Below the pieces are notes generated by a model. That model worked only from the letters and a program-made list of their open reading frames with translations. It was not told the origin of the DNA and made no database searches. Below are positions 12,867 to 21,119 of a stretch of 64,000 nucleotides of DNA, in pieces. Every line of letters starts with the position of its first letter. Position 1 is the first letter of the stretch. The stretch comes from Paenibacillus pabuli NBRC 13638 (lineage in GTDB: Bacteria; Bacillota; Bacilli; Paenibacillales; Paenibacillaceae): positions 62,001 to 126,000 of the forward strand of contig NZ_BCNM01000015.1 of assembly GCF_001514495.1 (NCBI RefSeq). The letters run 5' to 3'. The translations under genes and the position numbers were made by a program.

Positions 12867-14072
12867 ATGGATATGCTCATATTCGAAGTGGGAATTGCCG
12901 TTGCGCTGATTACACTTACGGGGCTTATATCTGCACGATTACGATTTTCGGTCATTCCTTTTTATATTCTGATCGGTATGGCCGTTGGACCGCATGCACC
13001 ACAGATCGGTATTGTGGATTTGCGTTTTATCGAAAGCTCGTCATTTATTGAATTTATGGGCAGGCTGGGTATTTTGTTTTTACTCTTTTATCTGGGGCTG
13101 GAATTTTCGGTCTCCCGCCTGATGAAGTCTGGCAAAGCCATTCTGACCGGAGGCATGTTCTATGTTGGCCTTAACTTTGCTTCCGGTCTGCTGCTGGGAT
13201 GGTTTATGGAATTACCACTCAAAGAAACGCTGGTTGTCTGCGGAATTATGACGAGTTCCTCCACAGCCATTGTGGCTAAAGTACTCGTGGATCTGAAGCG
13301 CACGGCGAACCCGGAGACAGAGATTATTATGGGGATGATCATGTTTGATGACTTGTTCATTGCCATTCATATTTCGATCCTGACGGGACTTGTGCTAAGT
13401 GGAGCTACTTCATTCGTTAGCGTCCTGCTCGTATCCTTGTCAGCGCTGCTGTTTATTGTACTGTTTCTGATTATTGGCAGGAAATGCATCAAGTATATTG
13501 ACAAGGGGCTCAACATCAAGTCATCGGAGTTGTTTCTGCTTACCGTCATGACACTGCTCTTTCTGGTGGCGGGTTTCTCGGAAACGCTGCATGTTGCCGA
13601 GGCAATCGGAGCTTTGATGATGGGGCTTGTACTGGGGGAATCCAGACATGTCAGCCGAATTGAGCATCAAATCATGCCATTCAAAGATTTTTTTGGCGCC
13701 ATTTTCTTTTTCAGCTTTGGCCTGACCATTGAACCCTCGACCCTGGGCGGTGCGGTTGGAATGACCTTCATTGCTGTTATTCTCACCATTGCCAGCAACT
13801 ATGGTGCGGGAATGATTGCGGGCCGATTGGCCGGGATGACACCAAAGGCTTCTCTCAATGTGGGCTTCACGCTCGTTTCCAGGGGGGAATTCTCCATCAT
13901 TATGGCGAACATTGGTAAGGCAGGTGGGCTGATGGCGTCCATTCAGTCTTTTGCCGTATTGTATGTGTTGATTCTGGCCGTACTCGGGCCTATCCTGACG
14001 AAAGAATCCCCATGGATCTATGGGCAATATATTCGCTTGAGGAATCGATTGCGAGGAAAAGAGACGGGATGA
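12867..14072 (+). CDS. khtU: CPA2-family K+/H+ antiporter (KhtU-like)
   Basis: A 401-residue integral membrane protein with about 12 hydrophobic segments and CPA2 features: LISARLRFSVIPFYILIGMAVGP, LFYLGLEFS, GIMTSSSTAIVAKVL and MFDDLFIAIHIS. It ends without a cytosolic RCK domain; that function is supplied by the adjacent KhtT-like subunit. It should export K+ (or Na+) in exchange for protons and relieve high internal K+ or alkaline stress. Start ATG 12867 is 3 bp after the khtT stop. Confidence 0.9.
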   Translation: MDMLIFEVGIAVALITLTGLISARLRFSVIPFYILIGMAVGPHAPQIGIVDLRFIESSSFIEFMGRLGILFLLFYLGLEFSVSRLMKSGKAILTGGMFYVGLNFASGLLLGWFMELPLKETLVVCGIMTSSSTAIVAKVLVDLKRTANPETEIIMGMIMFDDLFIAIHISILTGLVLSGATSFVSVLLVSLSALLFIVLFLIIGRKCIKYIDKGLNIKSSELFLLTVMTLLFLVAGFSETLHVAEAIGALMMGLVLGESRHVSRIEHQIMPFKDFFGAIFFFSFGLTIEPSTLGGAVGMTFIAVILTIASNYGAGMIAGRLAGMTPKASLNVGFTLVSRGEFSIIMANIGKAGGLMASIQSFAVLYVLILAVLGPILTKESPWIYGQYIRLRNRLRGKETG

Positions 14073-14161
14073 ATTGTGCATCTGTTTGCCACGTTTTTAC
14101 AGCGTAGTATAGCACACGGATGCAAACACATATTGAATTCCTAATCACTGATGAACTGTAC

Positions 14162-14209
14162 ACGCCACACTGCTTGGAGTAGTAAGTCTCTCCTTGGTGT
14201 GGCGTTTAT
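14162..14209 (+). terminator. Terminator between the antiporter operon and the convergent PhzF gene
   Basis: ACGCCACAC/GTGTGGCGT stem (14162-14170 with 14197-14205) with a further inner GGAG/CTCC pairing and a T-rich tail. It probably works in both directions. Confidence 0.7.
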
Positions 14210-14222
14210 TGTACCGGGGAAT

Positions 14223-14999
14223 TCATGAAAGTTGGATACGAATGTTCTCTATATGAACCGCGACTCCGCCCACTTGAATCTTTGTAGTTTCATTGGAAAT
14301 GCCCAGCGTTAATCTCGCTCGGATCTCCGAGGGGCGGTTCATGGTGTATCCTTGTTTAATCGTATAGGTTGTATCGTGAGGATCTGAAAGTTGGTTGTAT
14401 TTATGTAAATAACAGAGTAAAGCACCGTTAGATGTACCTGTTGCGCTCTCTTCCGGGATATCGTAAAGGGGAGCAAAATTCCGGCATTCTGCCAGAGCGA
14501 CCTTAGCATCTGATTCGAGTGCAAACACATGATAACCTATGACCTGATGAGCCTTGCATATTTCGGCGATAAGCTGAAAGTCAGGAACGATTTTGGCCAG
14601 AACATCAACATGGTTAACCGCAATCAAGATATCGCGCAATCCGGTAGACACGATCTGTACAGGTAATTCGGCGTGTAAATCATGTAAAGGAATATGCAAC
14701 GAATGGGCAATCTGCTGTCGGTCCACAATCTTCCCAAACTTCGGCAACGTCTGAGACAGATAGATTTCACCACTTGCCTCGACAACCACTTCAAGGATTC
14801 CGGCCAGGGTCTCCAGTGTGTAGATACCTACCTCAACGAGATGCTGCGCTTTCATTAAATAAAATAAAGCAATCGTTGCATGCCCACATAGATCCACTTC
14901 ATCACTGGGGGTGAAGTAACGAACTTTGAAATCAGCCTGATCCGATGGCATAACAAATGCGGTTTCTGAAAATCCGACCTGTCTGGCAATCTCCTGCAT
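14223..14999 (-). CDS. PhzF-family isomerase-like protein, 5' end frameshifted
   Basis: 258 residues from the first in-frame ATG, shorter than usual PhzF-family proteins (about 265-300). Family signatures are ETAFV, DLCGHATIAL and PEESATGTSNGAL. The frame continues upstream of this ATG with a good PhzF N-terminus (GGNPAGVVLQ...), then becomes non-homologous. A TTG start with GGAGG lies in another frame at 15112. One base inserted in the C run at 15049-15053 would join the two into a full-length protein. The gene is either broken, affected by a sequence error, or phase variable. Substrate is unknown; the family performs isomerisation reactions on small acids. Confidence 0.8.
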   Translation of the reverse strand: MQEIARQVGFSETAFVMPSDQADFKVRYFTPSDEVDLCGHATIALFYLMKAQHLVEVGIYTLETLAGILEVVVEASGEIYLSQTLPKFGKIVDRQQIAHSLHIPLHDLHAELPVQIVSTGLRDILIAVNHVDVLAKIVPDFQLIAEICKAHQVIGYHVFALESDAKVALAECRNFAPLYDIPEESATGTSNGALLCYLHKYNQLSDPHDTTYTIKQGYTMNRPSEIRARLTLGISNETTKIQVGGVAVHIENIRIQLS

Positions 15000-15112
15000 T
15001 TGGGAGTCGGATAAGTGTTCTGCTTGTAAAACAACTCCTGCGGGGTTTCCCCCAAGTCTCCTGAACAGGATTGGGAACCCAAACCAGCAGCGAATTCAAG
15101 AATAGAGGTCAA
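15000..15112 (-). pseudogene. Out-of-frame 5' end of the PhzF gene
   Basis: On the minus strand, GGAGG (15122-15118), 5 bp, then TTG 15112, reading MTSILEFAAGLG and on to SGDLG. The C5 run at 15049-15053 puts the remaining gene in a different frame; GGNPAGVV continues in the frame of the 14223-14999 ORF. A one-base change there restores D-L-G-G-N-P-A-G. Confidence 0.6.
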
Positions 15113-15182
15113 GTGAACCTCCGGGAAGGGTAATGAAGAAGGAAAGCACAACGATAATCCAATGGAAAGGCTGGGATCTCTA

Positions 15183-16109
15183 GTGAAAGCAATTGTGATC
15201 GAAAAATTCGGTGGAGCGGAACAATTGAAGGAAAAGGAAATGACCAAGCCAGCATGTGGAGTGAATCAGGTGCTGATCCGGATTCATGCCACTTCTGTGA
15301 ACCCAGTAGATTTTAAAGTCAGACAAGGTCACATGAAGGAGGCGGCAGATTCTTTTCCCTTGATATTGGGCGGTGATGTTGCCGGGACGGTGACTGAAGC
15401 TGGCCCCAATGTCACGCGGTTCAGAGAGGGAGATCGCGTATTTGCCCGTCCACGTCATTTTGGGACTTATGCAGAGTATGTGGCTGTAGATGCAGATATC
15501 ATCGCTCGTATTCCGGAGAATCTGAGCTTCGAGGAAGCAGCTGCCATACCACTAGCAGCCATGACGGCCTGGCAGGCACTTGTTGATCATGGGCGACTCG
15601 CCAAAGGTCAGAAAGTTCTCATTCACGCAGGAGCGGGCGGTGTAGGAACGTATGCGATCCAGATTGCCAAATATCTAGGTGCTGAAGTGGCTTCTACCGC
15701 AAGTGAATCGAATGAGGAATTGCTTCGTTCGTTGGGTGTAGATCATTTTATCAACTATAAAAAAGAAGACTTCTCGGAGATTCTCTCCGGGTATGATGTC
15801 GTGCTGGATACGATGGGTGGCGACATTCAGCGTGATAGCTTCAAGGTATTAAAAGCCGGTGGGCATCTGGTATCCCTTGTGGAACAACCGGATGAATCGC
15901 TTGCCAAGGAAGCAGGTGTAACGGCCAATGTATTCATGATGGAACCCAAAGGAGACCAACTCGATCAGTTGGCTGAGCTGGCTGCTGAGGGTAAACTGAG
16001 ACCCATCATTGATGAGACATACCCCTTGAGTGAACAAGGGCTGCGTGAAGCGCATGAAAAAAGCGAAACCCATCATACACGCGGAAAACTGGTCATTCGA
16101 GTAGAGTAG
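15183..16109 (+). CDS. Zinc-free quinone oxidoreductase-like alcohol dehydrogenase (MDR family)
   Basis: 308 residues from GTG 15183 (MKAIVIEKFGG), the usual N-terminus of this family; an ATG 21 bases upstream is possible but lacks a better RBS. The N-terminal GroES-like fold includes TSVNPVDFKVRQG and LGGDVAGTV. The nucleotide-binding motif is HAGAGGVGTYAIQIAKYLGA, whose AxxGGVG form points to NADPH. The cysteine and histidine zinc ligands of classical ADHs are absent. It probably reduces quinones or enones. It is divergent from the PhzF gene. Confidence 0.88.
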   Translation: MKAIVIEKFGGAEQLKEKEMTKPACGVNQVLIRIHATSVNPVDFKVRQGHMKEAADSFPLILGGDVAGTVTEAGPNVTRFREGDRVFARPRHFGTYAEYVAVDADIIARIPENLSFEEAAAIPLAAMTAWQALVDHGRLAKGQKVLIHAGAGGVGTYAIQIAKYLGAEVASTASESNEELLRSLGVDHFINYKKEDFSEILSGYDVVLDTMGGDIQRDSFKVLKAGGHLVSLVEQPDESLAKEAGVTANVFMMEPKGDQLDQLAELAAEGKLRPIIDETYPLSEQGLREAHEKSETHHTRGKLVIRVE

Positions 16110-16152
16110 ATCAGGATTACCGCTGAATGTTTAAGTAGAATTTGCTCTAACG

Positions 16153-16217
16153 TACATCTCCTAAAATTGACATTGGACATACCCAGATGGGGACCCGTTG
16201 ATATTTTAGGAGGTGTA
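16153..16217. repeat. 65-bp element with imperfect 15-bp terminal inverted repeats
   Basis: TACATCTCCTAAAAT (16153-16167) and ATTTTAGGAGGTGTA (16203-16217) pair with one mismatch. The right arm contains an RBS-like AGGAGG followed by an ATG (16224) that opens only an 11-codon frame. It may be the edge of a lost insertion sequence or a small MITE-like element. The rest of the 16110-16467 gap has only a short AGTCTTTGAAGACT inverted repeat near 16377. Confidence 0.4.
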
Positions 16218-16467
16218 TTTTTTATGCAGAAAAGAGAGCACAGGAATAATATAATTTGAAGGAATGGAATATTACGGTATATACTGGATAATGAGCTTTT
16301 TCCAGTCCTATGTATAGTTTAATAACGCAGAAGTCAAATGATACGTCTTAAGTGTTGAAAGGAATGAGAACGATGTAGTCTTTGAAGACTTAGATCCCAA
16401 GGCCAGATCTCCGCCTTAATTCAGATATGAGTGAGGTAAGAGTAAATAAACCTTAGGAGGATCTAAA

Positions 16468-17019
16468 ATGAAAAATAATATTTGGACAGGTCATAAAGTA
16501 AGATTACGTGCAATTCTCCCAACTGATTGGGATAAGTTCCACAATAATGATTCTGATTCTGACTGTGCTAGACTTTGCGATGTAATAAATTTCCCAAGAT
16601 CGGAAGAGGGTACAAAGGCTTGGGCTGAATACCAGGCATCCCGTGGTCCTGATGGGGATAAAATTATGCTCGCGGTCGAGACTTTAGATGCAGTATTAGT
16701 GGGAAGTATAAGTTCGAATAACTGTGATACCCGAAATGGAACTTTTACGTACGGTGTTGCTATCTTCAGAGAATTCTGGCGCAATGGTTATGCTTCAGAA
16801 GCTATTAAAATATTGTTGCGATATTACTTTGAGGAATTACGCTATCAGAAAGTTACCGCACATGTTTATGTTTTTAATGAAGGTTCACTAGAACTTCATG
16901 AGCGTCTTGGATTTGTCCAAGAAGGGAAACTCAGAAATATGGTATTCACTAATGGACAGCATTACGATGAATATCTCTATGGTATGACTAAAAGTGAATA
17001 CTCGAAAATGAAGATATGA
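16468..17019 (+). CDS. GNAT-family N-acetyltransferase (RimJ/RimL type)
   Basis: 183 residues. A GNAT fold with the acetyl-CoA loop region FREFWRNGYASEAI (the RxxGxA variant) and the RimJ/L-like C-terminal signature NEGSLELHERLGFVQEGKLRN. It begins VRLRAILPTDWDKF, as usual for the RimJ/L subfamily. RBS AGGAGGATC precedes the start. Such enzymes acetylate protein N-termini, small amines or antibiotics; the target cannot be told. Base composition is more AT-rich than its neighbours. Confidence 0.9.
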   Translation: MKNNIWTGHKVRLRAILPTDWDKFHNNDSDSDCARLCDVINFPRSEEGTKAWAEYQASRGPDGDKIMLAVETLDAVLVGSISSNNCDTRNGTFTYGVAIFREFWRNGYASEAIKILLRYYFEELRYQKVTAHVYVFNEGSLELHERLGFVQEGKLRNMVFTNGQHYDEYLYGMTKSEYSKMKI

Positions 17020-17051
17020 GAATGAGCTAATTGATTATTATCAAGTTTAAA

Positions 17052-17089
17052 AACTTTACTGACGGAAGATGTCAGTAAAGTTTTTTTAT
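17052..17089 (+). terminator. Terminator of the GNAT gene
   Basis: A 12-bp perfect stem (17052-17063 with 17071-17082) followed by a T run. Confidence 0.92.
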
Positions 17090-17132
17090 AATAGGGTAGT
17101 TCGATTAACTCATTATAGAAGGAGAGTGCACT

Positions 17133-17762
17133 ATGCATACAAAAAAAGCCTATCTTTATGTATTTGATACGATGTCAGACTGGGAGGCAGGTTATTTAAT
17201 TGCTGAACTAAACTCGGGGAGGTATTTTAAGAAAGAACTGGCGCCGATAGAGGTGGTTGCCGTGGGTGTTGATAAAAGTCCAGTAACTACTATGGGGGGA
17301 TTGGAAATACTACCTCGCATTTCAGTGGATGAGTGTAAGTTGGAAAGTACGGATGTGTTGATTCTTCCAGGGGGAAATACTTGGATGGAATCCATTCACG
17401 AGCCTATTTTGAAAAAAGCTTCGATATCTTTGGAAAAAGGTCATGTTGTTGCGGCAATATGTGGTGCAACCGTTGGACTTGCGAGGGTGGGATTGCTGGA
17501 CTCCAGAAGGCATACAAGCAATGATCTGGAATACTTGAAAATGATATGTCCTCATTACATTGGAGAAAAATATTATGAAATGGTACCTGTCGTAACGGAT
17601 GATAATTTAGTTACTGCATCAGGCATAGCTCCGTTGGAATTTGCGATGCATGTATTGAAGGTGCTAGATGTATTTACAACGGAGACTTTGGATGCATGGT
17701 TCAATCTGTATCAGACTCATGAACCGAAATACTTCTTGGAGTTAATGAATTCTATCCAATAG
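17133..17762 (+). CDS. DJ-1/PfpI-family (class I glutamine amidotransferase-like) protein
   Basis: 209 residues with the DJ-1/PfpI fold: an early YLYVFDTMSDWEAG, DVLILPGGNTW, and the nucleophile-elbow motif VVAAICGATVGLA carrying the reactive Cys. TASGIAPLEFAMHVL near the C-terminus is typical of the family. These proteins act as chaperone, deglycase or hydratase-like enzymes, or as amidases; the role here is not defined. RBS GAAGGAGAG precedes ATG. AT-rich like the preceding GNAT gene. Confidence 0.88.
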   Translation: MHTKKAYLYVFDTMSDWEAGYLIAELNSGRYFKKELAPIEVVAVGVDKSPVTTMGGLEILPRISVDECKLESTDVLILPGGNTWMESIHEPILKKASISLEKGHVVAAICGATVGLARVGLLDSRRHTSNDLEYLKMICPHYIGEKYYEMVPVVTDDNLVTASGIAPLEFAMHVLKVLDVFTTETLDAWFNLYQTHEPKYFLELMNSIQ

Positions 17763-17844
17763 ATGACATTTCGATATTTTCGCATGGAGTGGAATAAGAT
17801 ATAATAGGAGGAATTTATTCCATTCTATGTATGAGGTGATTCGG

Positions 17845-18582
17845 ATGTCCAATGAGCTCATTCAAGCGATTCAATTATTAAAAGAAAAGAAGTGGGTGGA
17901 TCTGACCCATACGTTTGGCCCGAAATCTCCCCATTTCTCGGCTTTTGATGCAGCACAATTCGATACGTTGTTTAATCACGATCAAGGTTTCTTTGCCCAG
18001 AGTTTCAGGTTTCCCGGTCAATATGGGACACATCTTGATGCGCCGATTCACTTTGTGCGTGATACACGGTATCTGGATGAACTGGGGTTGAAGGAACTTG
18101 TGCTGCCGCTTGTTGTCATTGATCAATCTGAGGCTGTGGAGAGCAATCCGGACTTTACGCTGGATGTTGAGCATATTCTTGAGTTTGAGAAAGAGCATGG
18201 TGTTATCGAAGCAGGCAGCTTTGTAGCCCTGCGTACCGATTGGAGCAAACGCTGGCCCAGTCATGAAGCATTCGACAACAAGGATGCTGAGGGCAACAGT
18301 CATACACCGGGATGGTCGGTCAGTGCACTTATGTTTTTGTTTGAGGAGAGAAAAATAAAAGCCATTGGCCACGAGACTTTTGACACCGATTCAGCCGTGG
18401 ATTATCAAAAGAACGGGGCACTTCTGGCAGAATATTATGTCCTTGCCCAGGATACATATCAGGTAGAACTGTTAACGAATCTGGATCAGGTTCCCGCTAA
18501 AGGTGCGGTGATCTTCAATATCGTACCCAAGGCCGAAAAGGCGTCAGGCTTTCCAGTGCGCTCGTTTGCCATTTTACCGTAA
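17845..18582 (+). CDS. Cyclase-family metal hydrolase (kynurenine formamidase-like)
   Basis: 245 residues. Cyclase-family signature: VDLTHTFGPKSPHF near the N-terminus and the metal-binding HxGTHxDxPxHF motif as GQYGTHLDAPIHF, with the later Glu/His in GHETFDTDSA. Members hydrolyse N-formylkynurenine, isatin or similar amides. ATG 17845 was chosen because GAGGTGATTC lies just upstream; an ATG 18 bases earlier has no RBS. Substrate is not determined. Confidence 0.85.
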   Translation: MSNELIQAIQLLKEKKWVDLTHTFGPKSPHFSAFDAAQFDTLFNHDQGFFAQSFRFPGQYGTHLDAPIHFVRDTRYLDELGLKELVLPLVVIDQSEAVESNPDFTLDVEHILEFEKEHGVIEAGSFVALRTDWSKRWPSHEAFDNKDAEGNSHTPGWSVSALMFLFEERKIKAIGHETFDTDSAVDYQKNGALLAEYYVLAQDTYQVELLTNLDQVPAKGAVIFNIVPKAEKASGFPVRSFAILP

Positions 18583-18687
18583 AACAAAGTTGAGTACAGG
18601 TATATCGGAATTGACTCACACAAGTTCTTTCCGAATGATCGCATATGTACATAACAAGGGAGGCGTATTCGTCCTCTGATTCTCGAG

Positions 18688-18720
18688 AAACCCAGGCCGT
18701 GTTTACGACCTGGGTTTTTC
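18688..18720 (+). terminator. Terminator of the cyclase gene
   Basis: A 12-bp stem with one mismatch (18688-18699 with 18706-18717) followed by five T. Confidence 0.85.
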
Positions 18721-18830
18721 TTGTGTTCAGGCAGAGCTGATAAGAAAATGAGAAATAGGGGCATTTGGATCAATCTTGTGTTAACATGTGCACTAACTAA
18801 CCCAATAGCATGATGAAGAAGGGGAACCCC

Positions 18831-20336
18831 ATGTCCATTCGAATAAAAATGTTGCTGTCCTTCACGGGCATGCTCGTCATAAGTCTGCTGTTCATCCTGC
18901 TTACAGCAAGTCTGTATACCATTGCGGCTACAGGCGATCTACAGAGTTTTCGCGATATTTATAAAGTACATTATCAGGTCAACCCACTCACTGAACAGGG
19001 AGAAACGATCTTTCAGGAGATGAAGTTTCTGGCCAAAAATGATCCGGACGAGCTGCAGAACAAGGTTTTGCTACGAGAGTACGACATGAAGCTTCGAGCC
19101 GAGAAGTCAGGGCTCTACGTCAGACGGGAGAATAGCCAGATCTTCGAATCCCTGACCTTCAACCAGCCAGAACTGAAGCAAGCACTGCCTGCCTATGATC
19201 TTAATAATAATCAGATCCGGAGTACCTTTAACATTAGTGAGCGATTCTATGCGTATGCCAAATTTGATTTTCACTATTCCGACGGAGAACGCGGAAGTAT
19301 CTTTGTCATTCGTGAGAGAAGTCCTTTTGCTGAACTTACCCGCAAGCTGCTGCCTGTAATGTCACTTCTGCTTATCGGCGTGCTGATCATTGCAAACCTG
19401 CTCTTGTTCCGCTGGATCACACGCAGCTTCATTAAGCCGTTGAATCAACTACGGAGTTCAGCCGAACATATTAAGGATGGAAATTTGTCCTTCAAGCTTG
19501 AGCTTAGATCCAATGACGAGGTTGGTCAACTCAGCGAAGCGTTTGAGAGTATGCGAAATCAATTGCAACGTTCGAATGAATTAAGACAGCAAGACGAGGC
19601 GAACCGCAGAGAGCTCATCTCCAACATTTCGCATGACCTTCGCACGCCGATTACCAATATTAAAGGGTATATTGAAGGGATTCGTGATGGAGTGGCCAAT
19701 ACGCCGGAGAAAATGGAGACATACGTCAATATCATTCACGCCAAAGCAGTTAGCATGGACAAGTTGGTGGATGAACTGTTTCTGTATTCAAAGCTCGACT
19801 TGAATCAGGAACCTTTTCTGTTTAAGGTGGTTGACCTCGTCGATTTCCTGGAAGACAGTATTGAAGAGCTGAGATACGATCTGGAGGACAAAGGTGTGGC
19901 TTTGGATTGGGATAACCGGACATCTGGTCCGGTCATGGCTTCTGTGGATCTGGACAAATTAAAACGCACCGTTGTCAATGTCGTGGATAATGCACTCAAA
20001 TATATGGAGAATGAACATAAACGATTCGGCATTACACTTCAAGCAGATGACGAATGGACTACGATAGCGTTTAAGGATAATGGCAGAGGAGTACCGGAAG
20101 AAGCACTGCCTCATATATTTGAACGTTTCTATCGGGCAGAGCAATCCCGCAATTCCTCTACAGGCGGAAGTGGATTGGGGCTGGCGATTGCCCGCCAAAT
20201 CATCGATGGACACGGAGGTTTCATCTGGGCGGAGAGTAAACCCAATCAAGGCACGATCATTTATATTCAACTGAAACGGCTGAATGAAGCGGAGGAGCTA
20301 ATGGGTAATGACGAACATTTTGATCATCGAGGATGA
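18831..20336 (+). CDS. Sensor histidine kinase
   Basis: A 501-residue membrane sensor kinase. TM1 spans about residues 8-30 and TM2 about 180-200, with a ~150-residue extracellular domain between them that has no recognised family signature. A HAMP segment (SFIKPLNQLRSSAEHI) follows, then the H-box SNISHDLRTPITNIKGY with phospho-His near 268, and the ATPase N, G1 and G2 boxes (VVDNALKYM, FKDNGRGVPEE, GGSGLGLAIA). ATG 18831 is preferred over ATG 18810 because AAGGGGA precedes it. The kinase comes before its regulator and overlaps it by 29 bases, the reverse of the more usual order. Confidence 0.93.
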   Translation: MSIRIKMLLSFTGMLVISLLFILLTASLYTIAATGDLQSFRDIYKVHYQVNPLTEQGETIFQEMKFLAKNDPDELQNKVLLREYDMKLRAEKSGLYVRRENSQIFESLTFNQPELKQALPAYDLNNNQIRSTFNISERFYAYAKFDFHYSDGERGSIFVIRERSPFAELTRKLLPVMSLLLIGVLIIANLLLFRWITRSFIKPLNQLRSSAEHIKDGNLSFKLELRSNDEVGQLSEAFESMRNQLQRSNELRQQDEANRRELISNISHDLRTPITNIKGYIEGIRDGVANTPEKMETYVNIIHAKAVSMDKLVDELFLYSKLDLNQEPFLFKVVDLVDFLEDSIEELRYDLEDKGVALDWDNRTSGPVMASVDLDKLKRTVVNVVDNALKYMENEHKRFGITLQADDEWTTIAFKDNGRGVPEEALPHIFERFYRAEQSRNSSTGGSGLGLAIARQIIDGHGGFIWAESKPNQGTIIYIQLKRLNEAEELMGNDEHFDHRG

Positions 20337-21000
20337 AACAACGATTGCGGAACTGGAACGGGACTATTTTGAACTCAACGGGTTTTCTGTGGAGCTCTGT
20401 CATACCGGAGATGAAGGGCTGAAGCTGGCTCTGGAGGGGAGTTACCATCTGATCATTGTGGATCTGATGCTTCCGGGACTGGACGGCTTCGAACTGTGCA
20501 GGCGCATTCGTGAGGTGAAGGAGGTGCCGATCCTTGTTGTCTCGGCAAGGAAGGAGGAGATCGATAAGATCAGGACTTTTAATTTGGGTGTCGATGATTT
20601 TATTACTAAACCGTTCAGCCCAAGTGAGTTGGTTGCAAGAGCGAAGGCTCATTTGACCCGTTATGAGAGACTGCTTGGCAAAAGCAAACCAGCTGAGCAG
20701 GATGAAATCCACATTCGCGGGCTTCATATCGACAAGGGAGCGCGCCGCGTTTTTGCTAATGGCGAAGAGGTGGCGATTACAACGAAGGAATTCGATCTGC
20801 TTGTATTTCTTGCGAGTCACCCCAACCGGGTATTCAGCAAATCCGATCTGTTCGAGCGGATCTGGAGCATGGATTCCAGCGGAGATATTGCAACGGTTAC
20901 CGTCCATATTCGCAAACTGCGTGGGAAGCTGGAGACAGATCCCAAAAATCCGGAGTACATTGAAACCGTCTGGGGCGCGGGTTACCGGTTCACGGTATAA
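20308..21000 (+). CDS. OmpR/PhoB-family response regulator
   Basis: 230 residues: receiver domain with acidic residues IIEDE, phospho-acceptor Asp at about 52 (IIVDLMLPGLDGF), the VVSAR switch residue and Lys in ITKPFSPSEL; then a winged-helix DNA-binding domain ending GAGYRFTV. Partner of the 18831 kinase, with 29 bases of overlap. An SLH surface protein follows 120 bp downstream and is a plausible target. Confidence 0.94.
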   Translation: MTNILIIEDETTIAELERDYFELNGFSVELCHTGDEGLKLALEGSYHLIIVDLMLPGLDGFELCRRIREVKEVPILVVSARKEEIDKIRTFNLGVDDFITKPFSPSELVARAKAHLTRYERLLGKSKPAEQDEIHIRGLHIDKGARRVFANGEEVAITTKEFDLLVFLASHPNRVFSKSDLFERIWSMDSSGDIATVTVHIRKLRGKLETDPKNPEYIETVWGAGYRFTV

Positions 21001-21119
21001 GTTTCGGGAAAAATTAGATTCAGTTTATAATTTGTTAATATTTTTGCCCTTTGGAGTTTCTTTTTGTCCTCTAAGCTATAGATACAGGCAACTTCACCCT
21101 ATAGAGGAGGAATTCAAAC

